Source of the DNA: Candidatus Kaiserbacteria bacterium
Lineage (GTDB): Bacteria; Patescibacteriota; Minisyncoccia; Phycocordibacterales; UBA12088
Length of the DNA: 41,341 nt
Assembly: GCA_007116405.1 (NCBI GenBank)
Contig: SKIN01000038.1
Location: 1 to 41,341, forward strand
Reading direction: 5' to 3'
The notes below the pieces were generated by a model. The model was given only the letters and a program-made list of their open reading frames with translations, was not told the origin of the DNA and did no database searches. This document shows, one piece after another, positions 22,215 through 31,548 of this stretch (position 1 is its first letter; each line of letters begins with the position of its first letter). A program made the position numbers and the translations under genes.

Positions 22215-24488
22215 TCACCACCCACGCACCTCTTTGATAAACTCTTCAATTTGCTCGGTGTGTTCTGGATATTCCTCAATTATTGACTCAAGAAGAGCCA
22301 CTGCTTCGTCCCTTCTCCCGAGTTCACGGTACGCCACCGACAGTGAGACACGTTGTTGTATGTCTGCCGGGTTGTTCTCTATGCGCCGCTCAAGCGCCTC
22401 GGCTACAACATCATAACGACCTGCATTCGCCCATTCTCTAATGAGTCGATCGTCATCAATCGCCGGGGTCCCAAAGCGTTCCGCCAACAGATCGACCGCT
22501 TCCCTGTCACGACCGGTACGTATGAGCAGCAACGCATACAATCGGCGCGCCTCGTCATATTCAGGCGCAAGCTCGAACGCCTTACGGAATAATTCATATG
22601 CATCTTCAGTCTCTCCCTGCACCAGACGCACCTCCCCGAGTTGGAAGATAGCAGATTGTTTACGTGGTGTAAGCTCGACAGCTCGTCTGAACGCCCGCTC
22701 GGCATCGCCAAGGGCACCGGTATTCGCATACAGAGTGCCCATGAAAAGCCAGAGCCGTGCGGAGTTCGGGTTACGCTCGATCTCTCTTCGCATCTCCTCA
22801 ATAGCTAGATCCCTGAAAGCTTGGCGAGTCTCCGCGGTGACGTTCTCAGCGCGCTGCATGTTGGCGGCCATCTGCGCAAGCTGTTCACGCACTTCTTGAC
22901 GCCCAAGCTGATCGAACACAAGAGCGCGCTTGTATGTTTCCAATATCATTTCCGGAGAATTAGCTACTACCTGACCGTTTGGTAGACGTTGTTGTGGGAT
23001 CATCGCACTGATGAGCGTCTGACTAGTGCGGATACCAGGTACGTTCACGTAGTAGATCACCAATCCTGCGACGACGATAACGATAGGCAAGATGACTGCT
23101 ACTACCGTCTCCTTGCGAACGGAATACTCCCCACATAGCGGTTCGTGGTTGTCGCTTACCCGCCAATGAATATACGCAAGCAGTGAGAAGAAGAGGATGT
23201 AGCTAATGATATTATCGAACACCGTGAGGTTGTGCAGGAAATACGCGACGATGAGTCCTGACCACAATGCGCGTTCAGTGGCACCAAACGTATGATCACG
23301 CTTACGGAAAAGTGCTCGAATCGTCTCAATGGACGCGAGAGCGCGCCATGTCCATCTACTCTCTCGAGGGGTCAAGACCCAGAGATGAGCCAACATTGAG
23401 ACAGGCAACAGTAGGTACGCAATGAGGCCGGCAAACCCTGCTGCAATGAGCCAGTCAAACACGACATTGTGCGTACGGTCGAACCATGGTTCCTCACCAT
23501 ACATGTAGGGGTCGAAGTGTTTAGAGAATACGTACTCATAGTTGTCTTGACCCCAACCGAGAACCGGGCGTTCTTTCACTCCTTCCCATGCCATGCGCCA
23601 GTTCATAAAGCGTGCGTTCACCGTCCCGGAACTCATACTTATCTGAGTGAAGCGGTTGACGACCGGAGTATCTTTCGCCCACTCAGTGTCCTTGAGACCG
23701 AACAAAACTCCGACCACTACCACCACCGTAAGCAATGCGCCAATGGCAGCGGAGCGTAGTATCCTGCGCTCGCGTTCAAGGAGGGCGATGAGGAGTGCGG
23801 TGACCATTGCCCCACCAATAAAGCCGAGTACCGTGCCCCGAGTGAGGGTGAGTACCATCACGATAAGGTGGAGGAAAGCGACCACTCCAAGGAGTGCTTG
23901 ATGCCAGTGGGTGCCCTTCCACCGCGCCATCAGCACGAGCGCAATGAAGATGTGAAAGAGCGAATAGACAGCAAGGTAGATGGGGTTACCAAACTTAGCG
24001 TCAATACGAGGTATCGAGGAGATGTCTGGGAACGCCTTGATGATCGGATCGAGTGCAATAAAAAGGACCAGGACACTTGCGCCCAGCGTACTATACCAGA
24101 ATATGTTCCAGAGCTTCTGCGTGTTCAAGACCGTGCTCGCGACAATAAAGTACGCGAAGAGATGGAGCATCGTGATATATCCTTCCATCCGCTCAAAGTT
24201 GCTCCAAAAACTCTTGAACGGGTTCTCGCCGAGCATGCTGGCAAGACCGACCACAGCCATGAAGAATACAATGGCTGCAAGGATCCAAGAAAAACGAGGT
24301 CGGTAGCGAGCATCGATCAGCGCGAGTAAGACCCATGCCGCGAAAAGTATCTCTACGACGATGCGAAACGTGAAATTCTTTCCCGTGATATAGGGAAAGA
24401 ACATGGACGCGGAAACAATGAACGGCAACATGACGGGGAGCGCGACGACGCCTCCCACCACCAACCAGCGCAGCGTATCTTTGAGCAT
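22215..24488 (-). CDS. O-antigen ligase/Wzy-like membrane protein with TPR domain
   Basis: 757 residues from MLKDTLRWLVV. About 11-12 membrane helices fill residues 1-480. The long outer loop contains RPVLGWGQDNYEYVFSKHF and DRTHNVVFDWLIAAG, the Wzy_C signature of O-antigen ligases, polymerases and pilin glycosyltransferases. The C-terminal 220 residues carry TPR repeats (ARLWLFMGTLYANTGALGDA, EDAYELFRKAFELAPEYDEA). The enzyme should move lipid-linked glycans onto another glycan or protein outside the membrane. TATAGT lies 9 nt before the ATG, so the leader is very short. Confidence 0.85.
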   Translation of the reverse strand: MLKDTLRWLVVGGVVALPVMLPFIVSASMFFPYITGKNFTFRIVVEILFAAWVLLALIDARYRPRFSWILAAIVFFMAVVGLASMLGENPFKSFWSNFERMEGYITMLHLFAYFIVASTVLNTQKLWNIFWYSTLGASVLVLFIALDPIIKAFPDISSIPRIDAKFGNPIYLAVYSLFHIFIALVLMARWKGTHWHQALLGVVAFLHLIVMVLTLTRGTVLGFIGGAMVTALLIALLERERRILRSAAIGALLTVVVVVGVLFGLKDTEWAKDTPVVNRFTQISMSSGTVNARFMNWRMAWEGVKERPVLGWGQDNYEYVFSKHFDPYMYGEEPWFDRTHNVVFDWLIAAGFAGLIAYLLLPVSMLAHLWVLTPRESRWTWRALASIETIRALFRKRDHTFGATERALWSGLIVAYFLHNLTVFDNIISYILFFSLLAYIHWRVSDNHEPLCGEYSVRKETVVAVILPIVIVVAGLVIYYVNVPGIRTSQTLISAMIPQQRLPNGQVVANSPEMILETYKRALVFDQLGRQEVREQLAQMAANMQRAENVTAETRQAFRDLAIEEMRREIERNPNSARLWLFMGTLYANTGALGDAERAFRRAVELTPRKQSAIFQLGEVRLVQGETEDAYELFRKAFELAPEYDEARRLYALLLIRTGRDREAVDLLAERFGTPAIDDDRLIREWANAGRYDVVAEALERRIENNPADIQQRVSLSVAYRELGRRDEAVALLESIIEEYPEHTEQIEEFIKEVRGW

Positions 24489-24565
24489 ATGGCACACACT
24501 ATACCACGACGGCGACCTCCAGTGCACCTTGACCGCCGTGTGGAAAGCGTTTGGGCATACGACCC

Positions 24566-25273
24566 TTACCGCCCCTTTCGTTTTTGCCTGGAGCGCAACG
24601 CATCGGCAGCCATGAATGTTCCTGTGCGCCAGAGCATGTCTCTCACGAATGAGCGGGGTGACGTCACATTAGTGAATGCTCCGGAACGGACAGCCTCAAT
24701 TACGGAGCGTGTATTCTTCTCCGCCCTCAAGACCGCGTAGCTGTCGTCCATGAAATCAAGGAAATGTGTGTCTGATGTCGCGATGTACGGTTTAGCGTGC
24801 TGTTCAGCTACCAAACGTGCCTTCTTGTTGCGGTCAAAAAAACGTGAGTAGAACCACGACTGCTCAACGGCGTCGAACAGGTGAATGTACTGCTCGAGGA
24901 GTCCGTGGAGGCTGAACCCACCAACGTGATACGGATGAGGGGCAATGACCAATACCTCCTCGTGTCTCGCGCGGTACTGGGTAAGGTCGTCGAAGGTGCG
25001 CACCTCCTCGACGTCGCTTGTCGCGTTCAAGATGAGTACATGGTTGCGGTTGCTGCCCTCGTAGATATCAGCTTCGATACCAGGAATGAGCAGCATGTCG
25101 CGCTCGGCCGCGTACGCTACGTGCTCACTCGTGCAAACGTATTTGCGGTGACATGTCACAGCAAGCACATCGAACCCCTTTTCACGGGCATGGTCGATGC
25201 CGGTATAGAGGTCGTACGCAATGTCATGCGCATCGTCTTCCGCTGTATGAAAGTGAAGGTTGGTCTTTAGCAT
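24566..25273 (-). CDS. PHP-domain metal-dependent phosphoesterase
   Basis: 235 residues from MLKTNLHFHTAED. LHFHT, the later HRKY/TCH, PGIEADIYEGSNRNHVLIL, APHPYHVGG and TSDTHFLD supply the His/Asp metal ligands of the PHP fold. Relatives hydrolyse phosphate esters such as histidinol phosphate or nucleotide phosphates; the substrate here is unknown. GGAGGT directly precedes the ATG, a clear Shine-Dalgarno sequence, and TATGCT lies upstream, so this gene has a normal short leader unlike its leaderless neighbours. Confidence 0.85.
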   Translation of the reverse strand: MLKTNLHFHTAEDDAHDIAYDLYTGIDHAREKGFDVLAVTCHRKYVCTSEHVAYAAERDMLLIPGIEADIYEGSNRNHVLILNATSDVEEVRTFDDLTQYRARHEEVLVIAPHPYHVGGFSLHGLLEQYIHLFDAVEQSWFYSRFFDRNKKARLVAEQHAKPYIATSDTHFLDFMDDSYAVLRAEKNTRSVIEAVRSGAFTNVTSPRSFVRDMLWRTGTFMAADALRSRQKRKGR

Positions 25274-25305
25274 ACCTCCGTTTGATGCACCACAGCATAG
25301 CATGT

Positions 25306-25343
25306 AGAAAAGAAAAACACCCTCCCGGAATATGGGAGGGTGT
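25306..25343 (-). terminator. Intrinsic terminator of the CDP-alcohol phosphatidyltransferase gene
   Basis: On the minus strand ACACCCTCCC and GGGAGGGTGT pair as a 10-bp stem (25317-25326 with 25334-25343) around a 7-nt loop, followed by TTTTTCTTTT. This is a textbook rho-independent terminator, 16 nt past the stop at 25359. Confidence 0.9.
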
Positions 25344-25358
25344 GCACGCTACCAATGC

Positions 25359-25985
25359 TCATGCTGCGGCCTTATACGCGGACACGAAACGGCGGGTATA
25401 GACCACAAGACCGGCAAGCGAAGCAAGTGCCATGATACCTATCAGTGCAAGAAACGGGACGCCAAAGTCATACCAGTATAGTTGCACGATGATGGCCGTT
25501 GCGGCCGTCAGATTTACAGCCTGACGAGCTTTACCCAGCACATGTACGCGCAAGACCATACCATGGAGACGTCTCCAGGCACCCTCAGCAAGTACGACCG
25601 CCTCAGCAACGAAGACGATCAGCGCAAGTGCAATGAACCATCCAGATATCTCTAACCGAACCGCTTCGTGGAAGATGTTGCCGATCACCGCGAAGGTCAG
25701 CAGCTTATCTCGAATGGGGTCAAGCCATTTGCCTACGGTGCTGTGTTGGTTGAGATGCCGTGCAGCAAAACCGTCGAGCGCGTCAGTTATTGCGATCAAA
25801 ATGACCGTGACGGGTATCAGAACGACCCACAGTTCAGCTATGTACTGATAGACGTAGAACAGGGTGAGAAGGATGCCGGAACCTGTGATCAGGTTTGGGA
25901 TAGTGAACCACGCGTCTTTAATTGTTGAGTGGTCAGGTTCGGAAAAAAACTCTTGCTTTAATGACTTGATCGTGGAGCGCTTCAT
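25359..25985 (-). CDS. CDP-alcohol phosphatidyltransferase
   Basis: 208 residues with about five membrane helices. The family motif D-x2-DG-x2-AR-x8-G-x3-D-x3-D is complete (D68, D71, G72, G85, D89, D93; DALDGFAARHLNQHSTVGKW). It moves a phosphatidyl group from CDP-diacylglycerol to an alcohol, as in phosphatidylglycerophosphate or phosphatidylinositol synthesis; the acceptor cannot be told. GGAGAG precedes the ATG at 25985, so I prefer it to the frame nine codons longer. Confidence 0.9.
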   Translation of the reverse strand: MKRSTIKSLKQEFFSEPDHSTIKDAWFTIPNLITGSGILLTLFYVYQYIAELWVVLIPVTVILIAITDALDGFAARHLNQHSTVGKWLDPIRDKLLTFAVIGNIFHEAVRLEISGWFIALALIVFVAEAVVLAEGAWRRLHGMVLRVHVLGKARQAVNLTAATAIIVQLYWYDFGVPFLALIGIMALASLAGLVVYTRRFVSAYKAAA

Positions 25986-26028
25986 TACACTCTCCTTTCT
26001 GCCAATGGGCAATAATACACCTCATATT

Positions 26029-26053
26029 ATTATATCACAAAATATGATTTTGT
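26029..26053 (-). promoter_or_regulatory. Promoter with overlapping palindrome before the phosphatidyltransferase gene
   Basis: The minus strand has TGA-TATAAT (extended -10; the hexamer is 26029-26034). Overlapping its upstream edge is the perfect inverted repeat ACAAAAT-CAT-ATTTTGT (26037-26053). It could be an operator at about -14 to -30, or a weak AT hairpin ending yvcK transcription. The leader would be about 40 nt. Confidence 0.5.
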
Positions 26054-26075
26054 ACAGCACAATGCTATGCGAACC

Positions 26076-27071
26076 CTATCGCAGCATTGCTACTATTGCA
26101 GCGGCAAGCTTGTTGGGGTCATGACGGATGAGCGTGCGCCGGAGGGGGTCGCTCCGCGTGGGAACATGGAGTGTTTCGCTAAGGAGGTCGGCTCCGACGT
26201 ACGTGATACCCCGCGCTTCCCTGCCCGCACAGAGTACGGGCTCCCCTTCGTCAACATACCGTTTGAGAAGTCGGGGTGAGATGGGAGTGGTGTTGTATAA
26301 TACGACGTCGATACTACGACGAGTTGTGGCAAGTCGCTCTATTTCCTCGACATAGCGGGCACAGGTAAACCCATCGGTGTGCCCGTGTTTGTTCATGAGA
26401 TTGGCGACGAACACCTTCGGAGCCTTTGCACGTTTGAGCGCCTGTGGAAGGCCACGTACAAGCATGTTTGGGAGCAGTGATGAATACAGGTTGCCGGGAC
26501 CGATGATGATAAGGTCTGCTTCACGTATCGCGCTTCTCGCCCGGGGATTGAGGGCGGCCTCGGGTCTAAGGCCCATATCCTTGACTCCGAACTTGGAAAC
26601 GAGTAAGTACCCCGCAAGCGCATCTTCTCCTTTGAGCACCTTACCGTTGCCGAGCTTGGTCACCAGCTCCGTCTTGTCGAGCGTAATGGGAAGTACGGTG
26701 CCACGTATCTTGAGTATCTTTCCCGCTTCTTCGACAGCTCGGTCGATCGAGCCCGATACTTGTTCGAGTGCACTGATGAAAATGTTGCCGAAGGTGTGCC
26801 CTTTCAATGACCCTCGGGGAAAACGATGCGTGAAGAGCGCGCGCATGGTCTCATCCCCTTCAGACAGTGCCACCAAGCACTGGCGCAGGTCACCGGGGGG
26901 AAGGACCCCCAACTCGTCCCGCAACATCCCCGTAGAGCCACCGTTGTCAGACATCGTGACAATAGCGGTAATGTCGACGTCGTGCTCTTTAAGGCCCGAG
27001 AGCAACGCAAAGTGGCCGGTGCCGCCGCCAATGGTGACAATTCGCTTCGTTCGTGTGGTTGTCTCTGACAT
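26076..27071 (-). CDS. yvcK: YvcK/CofD-family UDP-sugar-binding protein
   Basis: 331 residues. IVTIGGGTGHFALLSGLK (residues about 11-28) is the nucleotide-binding loop, followed by VTMSDNGGSTGMLRDELG, PPGDLRQCL and DLIIIGPGNLYSSLLPN. YvcK of Bacillus binds UDP-GlcNAc and is needed for cell-wall homeostasis and growth on gluconeogenic carbon; CofD relatives make F420. The sequence fits the YvcK branch, and the window has several wall genes. Confidence 0.9.
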   Translation of the reverse strand: MSETTTRTKRIVTIGGGTGHFALLSGLKEHDVDITAIVTMSDNGGSTGMLRDELGVLPPGDLRQCLVALSEGDETMRALFTHRFPRGSLKGHTFGNIFISALEQVSGSIDRAVEEAGKILKIRGTVLPITLDKTELVTKLGNGKVLKGEDALAGYLLVSKFGVKDMGLRPEAALNPRARSAIREADLIIIGPGNLYSSLLPNMLVRGLPQALKRAKAPKVFVANLMNKHGHTDGFTCARYVEEIERLATTRRSIDVVLYNTTPISPRLLKRYVDEGEPVLCAGREARGITYVGADLLSETLHVPTRSDPLRRTLIRHDPNKLAAAIVAMLR

Positions 27072-27142
27072 ACAGATGTGGGGCTATTAGTCCTATACCA
27101 TGGCAGACTTTGCCCTCCGTAGCAAGCACTCTGACCACGCAC

Positions 27143-27173
27143 ATAAAAAGAACCGCCGGCGCAGGCCGGCGGT
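27143..27173 (-). terminator. Intrinsic terminator of the HAD phosphatase gene
   Basis: ACCGCCGGC and GCCGGCGGT form a perfect 9-bp stem with a 4-nt loop, followed on the minus strand by TTCTTTTTATG. It begins 4 nt after the stop at 27178. Confidence 0.88.
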
Positions 27174-27177
27174 GATG

Positions 27178-27837
27178 TCAGAGGTGTACGGTACGTGTTG
27201 TCAGACCGTGAGCATCAAGTATGTGACGCAAGCGTATCGGTTCGTGTTCGAGCAGGCTGAAGTACGCGGTTGTTCCTCCCATGGCCGAGAACGTTGCAAG
27301 ATTGTCTCGTATATCATCAATATAGAGTACTTGCTCGGGCCGGACATGCGCCCGCGCGAGCGCTCGTTCAAAGAACTTCTTGCTTGGCTTACGCACCTGT
27401 ACGTCCGGATCGTAACTCCGGATGTATTCCTCGGGCCGGAAGAGGCGCACCGAAGGAACCCGTTCCAAGTAGTTCCAATGCAGCTCCATGGTATTCGACG
27501 TCAAGAACTTACGCACTCCATGCCGGAGATCCTGTATCGCCTCCAGTATCACTGAGGGTGGGTCGAGAAAGATGTCCCCCATCCATTCAGCAAATACCTC
27601 GTAGCTAACCTGTTCCGGCAAATCGAGGTCGCGTGCGAGTATTTCGTAGAACATCCTACCGGATATGGTGCCCGTCTCGAGTGGGTCAACCCATTCGGGA
27701 CGCACATAAGTTTCAAGTAGTTCTTCGACCGTACGGCCGGAGTGTCTCGCCAGCTCTTCACATGACCGCCGGATACTGAATTCCACAAGTACATTCCCCA
27801 CATCAAAGAATACAGTGTTTATGGTCCTCTCCATCAT
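27178..27837 (-). CDS. HAD-superfamily hydrolase (subfamily IA)
   Basis: 219 residues. Motif I is FFDVGNVLVEF (D12 nucleophile; the second Asp is replaced by Gly in DVGNVL, as in many yihX-like members), motif II LTSNT, motif III RKPSKKFF and motif IV YIDDIRDN. A helical cap lies at about 20-85. These enzymes remove phosphate from small sugars or metabolites; the substrate is unknown. GAGGAGAG lies just upstream of the ATG. It is divergently oriented from the plus-strand glycosyltransferase, with 100 bp between. Confidence 0.88.
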   Translation of the reverse strand: MMERTINTVFFDVGNVLVEFSIRRSCEELARHSGRTVEELLETYVRPEWVDPLETGTISGRMFYEILARDLDLPEQVSYEVFAEWMGDIFLDPPSVILEAIQDLRHGVRKFLTSNTMELHWNYLERVPSVRLFRPEEYIRSYDPDVQVRKPSKKFFERALARAHVRPEQVLYIDDIRDNLATFSAMGGTTAYFSLLEHEPIRLRHILDAHGLTTRTVHL

Positions 27838-27937
27838 ACTCTCCTCGTTCGTTGTCCTAGGATGACTATGTCATACATGCCATACATACACCAGATGCGT
27901 ACTCCGCACCCATATTCTGTGATACAGTATTTTTTAT

Positions 27938-29056
27938 ATGAAGATCGTCATCGCTACACCGGTATTTCCACCCGAACTGCATGCGGACGCGCAACGCCTC
28001 TTTGGCCTTGCGACACACCTTGCGAAGGAGCATACGGTACACGTGGTCACGTACGGAACAAGTCACGTGCCGACAGCCGATGTCTCCGTCACCTGTGTAG
28101 ACCGGCATGTACCGCTACGCAAGCGTATTCGGGCGTTCACGAAAGCACTTATTGAAGCTTGCGACGGCGCTGATGTTCTATACGTACACGGCAGCGGCAT
28201 CATAGGACTCTCCGCGCTACGGGCACGGCGCAAGCGCCGCGTACGACTCGTGATACACGTACCACATGACGCGGTATGGGAGTACGCGTCTCGATACTTC
28301 AATGAACCCCCATCGGAGCTGCTGGAGGATCTCTACGCTGACATGAGCGTCCGTGCACTACTGCTTGGGTACGCACAACGGTTCTTGTTGCGTCGGGCTG
28401 ACACCATCATAACCGAGACACAACGGCATGCCCGCCTCCTCGAACGAAGATACGGCATTAAACCGGGTGTCTGTGCTGTGGCTCCCACTCGGGCGCAGGA
28501 CCCCGTTGTGCTGCCGTTTACTCCTGCACGTCGTGTGCATAAACTACTCCTCACCATCCCCTCCGACGAGAGCAGAATACTTGCCGGGGAGTTGCACGCG
28601 CTCGAGGTGCTGCAGCAGCGATACCCGGATACGGAACTCGTGCTCTTGCGGACGACATGCTCGAACTTTAGAACGGAGGAAGCAAGCGGAAAGAACATAC
28701 GCTGCCTCAGTGCCACGACTCGTGCCGAACGCTGGTACGAAGCACAGACCGCCGACGCACTCGTGATGCTCGACCACAGCTTTGCCGACCAACGCGCGCT
28801 CGTGGACCTCCTTGGGATGGGGATACCCATCGTCGCATCAGAGACCGGACTGTGTGCGGAACTCTTTGGTCTCAATGTCGTACATGGGTATGAACCGGAG
28901 AAACCGGATACCTTGACCGAAGTGCTCGCGGGTCTCTTTGATGATCCGGCACAAGGTGAACGCAGTGTCCGCGCGGGCACCGCTCTCCTTAGCGAACGCC
29001 ACAGTGCAACACAACACATGCAGGATGTATTGGCCATCTTTCAAAAAGGATCATGA
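27938..29056 (+). CDS. Glycosyltransferase, divergent GT4-like
   Basis: 372 residues with a GT-B layout. The N-terminal MKIVIATPVFPPELHADAQRLFGL is typical of family 4 enzymes; the mid-region VRLVIHVPHDAVWEYASRYF and RADTIITETQRHARLLERRYG fit the acceptor half. In the C-terminal half the EX7E motif is not clear (LVDLLGMGIPIVASETGLCAELF), so donor use is uncertain. TGA-TACAGT lies 9 nt before the ATG, giving an almost leaderless start. It forms a two-gene unit with the next gene through an ATGA overlap and is the only plus-strand gene pair in the window. Confidence 0.75.
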   Translation: MKIVIATPVFPPELHADAQRLFGLATHLAKEHTVHVVTYGTSHVPTADVSVTCVDRHVPLRKRIRAFTKALIEACDGADVLYVHGSGIIGLSALRARRKRRVRLVIHVPHDAVWEYASRYFNEPPSELLEDLYADMSVRALLLGYAQRFLLRRADTIITETQRHARLLERRYGIKPGVCAVAPTRAQDPVVLPFTPARRVHKLLLTIPSDESRILAGELHALEVLQQRYPDTELVLLRTTCSNFRTEEASGKNIRCLSATTRAERWYEAQTADALVMLDHSFADQRALVDLLGMGIPIVASETGLCAELFGLNVVHGYEPEKPDTLTEVLAGLFDDPAQGERSVRAGTALLSERHSATQHMQDVLAIFQKGS

Positions 29057-30048
29057 AGCAATTCAACCAAGAGACGTGGGAGGCATACCTTGAAAAGGAA
29101 CTTGGTGTCCTTGTACCACTCCTTGCCAGCGAGGGGGTGACTCTCGATGAAGACCCGTATCTTCCAGGTGCCTATGCAGTGCCTGAAGCGCCGATACTCA
29201 CACTGCTCGGCACTCACACCGAAAGCGGAAAGCGGGTGGTGGTGCAGGTGACTTCCGACCCGGGTACCGCAAAAGAGCTGACGCGCGACACCGAGCGCCG
29301 CGAATGTGTCGAGCGACACGGGTGCCTTCCCCTCACTATACGTCTGCCGGAGGAAGTTGCGTTTGGAAGACGTGACATGCACACGTTCATGGTGACTGAA
29401 TACCTCTATGAAGATCGATCGTTTTCAGAGCTGTCCCTTGAAGATGCATTCTTTTTTGCACTCCGCATCCTTGAGGCACAAGAACAAACTCCTCCGATGC
29501 CGTATCGGGCAATGCGTGCCGCAAACAAGCTCTTTGATACCTACACAGCGGAGCGTTATGTGAACACCCTGCAGCGGTATCGCCGGGAAGTGTCGAAACT
29601 GCTCTCTGAACACCAGCAGACGCAGGAAATGCTCGCTTTGGCCGGAGCGACACTACTGCGTGAACGGGAGCGCATTGACCGTTATACGGGCACCCTACTC
29701 TACCGCAAAGCATCTCCGGAGACTGTACGCATCTCCGATGGAGAGATGTACCTTCTCGACCACGCCCTCTTCCATTTTGGCAACCGATATGAGAGCTGGG
29801 CACATTTCATTAATTACTGCGCTCTACACCGACCCGAGGTCGAGGCCGCGCTTGTCGACTATGTGCACGCCAATCGCGGCCCTGAGGTTGCAGAGGTGCT
29901 CCGCATCATGCGACTCTTCACTCTCGTGGAAGTGATACATGAGGATGCTCGTGCTCGCGAACGGGTAGAAGCGAACAAGGTCGCTGACATCGAAGTCCGT
30001 ATCGATTTTTGGACCGCCGTACTGCAAACTCAATTATCGACACGATAG
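29053..30048 (+). CDS. Kinase-like (APH-type) protein of unknown function
   Basis: 331 residues. The N-terminal part (APILTLLGTHTESGKRVVVQV...HTFMVTEYLYED) looks like the small lobe of an aminoglycoside-phosphotransferase-type kinase. The later GEMYLLDHALFHFGNRYESWAHFINYCALHRPEVEAALV resembles a kinase-like region seen in CPR proteins. I see no clear HxD catalytic loop, so it may be a pseudokinase. The start overlaps the glycosyltransferase stop as ATGA, so a joint role in modifying a glycan or lipid is likely. The function is not known. Confidence 0.6.
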   Translation: MKQFNQETWEAYLEKELGVLVPLLASEGVTLDEDPYLPGAYAVPEAPILTLLGTHTESGKRVVVQVTSDPGTAKELTRDTERRECVERHGCLPLTIRLPEEVAFGRRDMHTFMVTEYLYEDRSFSELSLEDAFFFALRILEAQEQTPPMPYRAMRAANKLFDTYTAERYVNTLQRYRREVSKLLSEHQQTQEMLALAGATLLRERERIDRYTGTLLYRKASPETVRISDGEMYLLDHALFHFGNRYESWAHFINYCALHRPEVEAALVDYVHANRGPEVAEVLRIMRLFTLVEVIHEDARARERVEANKVADIEVRIDFWTAVLQTQLSTR

Positions 30049-30092
30049 GAGATATTCCGGTCGCACGGGAGGATCCTGCCTCTTCTCACCTG

Positions 30093-31544
30093 TTATTGTT
30101 TTCCGTCCTCTATCTCTATCTCGATATCTGAAAGTGGATCGTCTTCGACGCGTTCCCTGCGTGTGATGGTGATCATGACAAAGACCGCAAGGATGCTTAC
30201 AACTAGCGCAAGTACCGACCACCATAGGAAGGACGCGGAGTCATCTTCTCGTGCAACCACAGCGATGACCTCATCCTGCACCGGTTCCTCGGCTTGCTCC
30301 TGTTGCTCGATCGCGGGTGGCGGAGGAGGTGTGGCGGTGGCAACAGGTACGGCTCTCTGTATCTCGGGACTCGTTGCCGCTTCAGCGAGCACCATGGGTT
30401 CAACGGTACGGAAGGTGGAAAAAACGGCGCCGCTCGGATGGAGAAGTGTGACAAGTGAACGAGAGGCTCTGCTGAGACCGGTCACGGCTGAGTGAAAACG
30501 AATAGTGTGGTCCGCAAGGATGCGGGTGCTGTCCGGGATACGAAACCGTACATCGCCTGCAACCAGGGTGAACCCGGAAAGGTCAACCTCTACAGCACTC
30601 TTGTTCTGTACCTCGATGTACTCATCCGTCGCGCCGATGATGTCGAGTTCCGGGGCGGCAACGCGTACGACCATGCGCGCCTCCGCGGAAAGTTCACGGG
30701 TGAAGTTGGTGCGTTTTCCTACTACCAAGACCGCGTAAGAGCCCGGGTAGCGATAGGTGTGTGTTGGAGTGGCTCCACGCACCACTGTGCCGTCGCCAAA
30801 GTTCCAGACCGCTTCATGAAGGTCGGTCTCGGTGCCTCCCTCCCGGAATGCCTGGACACGAAACGTGGTGGGAACCCCGGCGGTGACTGTCTGCTCAAGC
30901 GGCAACAGAAGCGTGAGTGCGGGCTCCAAACGAACGCGCACTGTACCGCCGTCGACCGTTGATGACTCTATGGTGCGTACACTGCTCCCGATCGCGGGTG
31001 GTGATACAGAGGTGGATGGTGGACTCTGCCCTGCCGCAGGTTCAGGAGCGCGCGGTGTCCCTCCCCCCATTCCCGGAGTGGGTGGCGCAGTAATGAAGCT
31101 ACTCACCGGGGGGTTGCCGGAACGCTGTAAGGTGTCTTTGGTGACATTGTCACCGCCTATCGCCCAGTTGTCCGACCCGTCCACGCGGTCAATGAGGACA
31201 CCATTTGCATCGCGGAGTTCAAGTATCTCGCCTGTATTCCCGAGTGCGCCGGTGTAGATGAGGAATGCCGGAATGCCGGGCACAGTATCATCACTGGTGC
31301 GCTCAAGGAGCGCGAAACTGTTCTCACGGAGAGTGCCGGAGAGCTTGATGTGCGGCTGACCATCGACAGCCGAGAGCGTCCATCCGTCGAGAGTTTGTGT
31401 GGAACCGGTATTGTAGAGTTCTATCCATTCGGCATTTGCATTACTCGCGCTTCCCATCCACGCCACTTCACTGATGACTATCGACGCATGCGAAATAAAC
31501 GGTACACTCGCGGCAATGATGGCCGCGATGAATGCGTAGGGCAT
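30093..31544 (-). CDS. Surface protein with lamin-tail and PKD domains
   Basis: 483 residues. A signal peptide (1-20) precedes a lamin-tail domain (about 21-135, IVISEVAWMGSASNANAEWIELYNTG). A Pro/Ser/Thr linker follows, then a PKD domain (about 240-305, VWNFGDGTVVRGATPTHTY), a second lamin-tail-like domain (about 310-385, ELDIIGATDEYIEVQNKSA), another linker and a C-terminal membrane helix (about 440-463) with a charged cytoplasmic tail. Such domains occur in exported adhesins and nucleases; no nuclease domain is seen. It follows the VirD4-like gene by 4 nt and is surely co-transcribed. Confidence 0.85.
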   Translation of the reverse strand: MPYAFIAAIIAASVPFISHASIVISEVAWMGSASNANAEWIELYNTGSTQTLDGWTLSAVDGQPHIKLSGTLRENSFALLERTSDDTVPGIPAFLIYTGALGNTGEILELRDANGVLIDRVDGSDNWAIGGDNVTKDTLQRSGNPPVSSFITAPPTPGMGGGTPRAPEPAAGQSPPSTSVSPPAIGSSVRTIESSTVDGGTVRVRLEPALTLLLPLEQTVTAGVPTTFRVQAFREGGTETDLHEAVWNFGDGTVVRGATPTHTYRYPGSYAVLVVGKRTNFTRELSAEARMVVRVAAPELDIIGATDEYIEVQNKSAVEVDLSGFTLVAGDVRFRIPDSTRILADHTIRFHSAVTGLSRASRSLVTLLHPSGAVFSTFRTVEPMVLAEAATSPEIQRAVPVATATPPPPPAIEQQEQAEEPVQDEVIAVVAREDDSASFLWWSVLALVVSILAVFVMITITRRERVEDDPLSDIEIEIEDGKQ

Positions 31545-31548
31545 TGTG

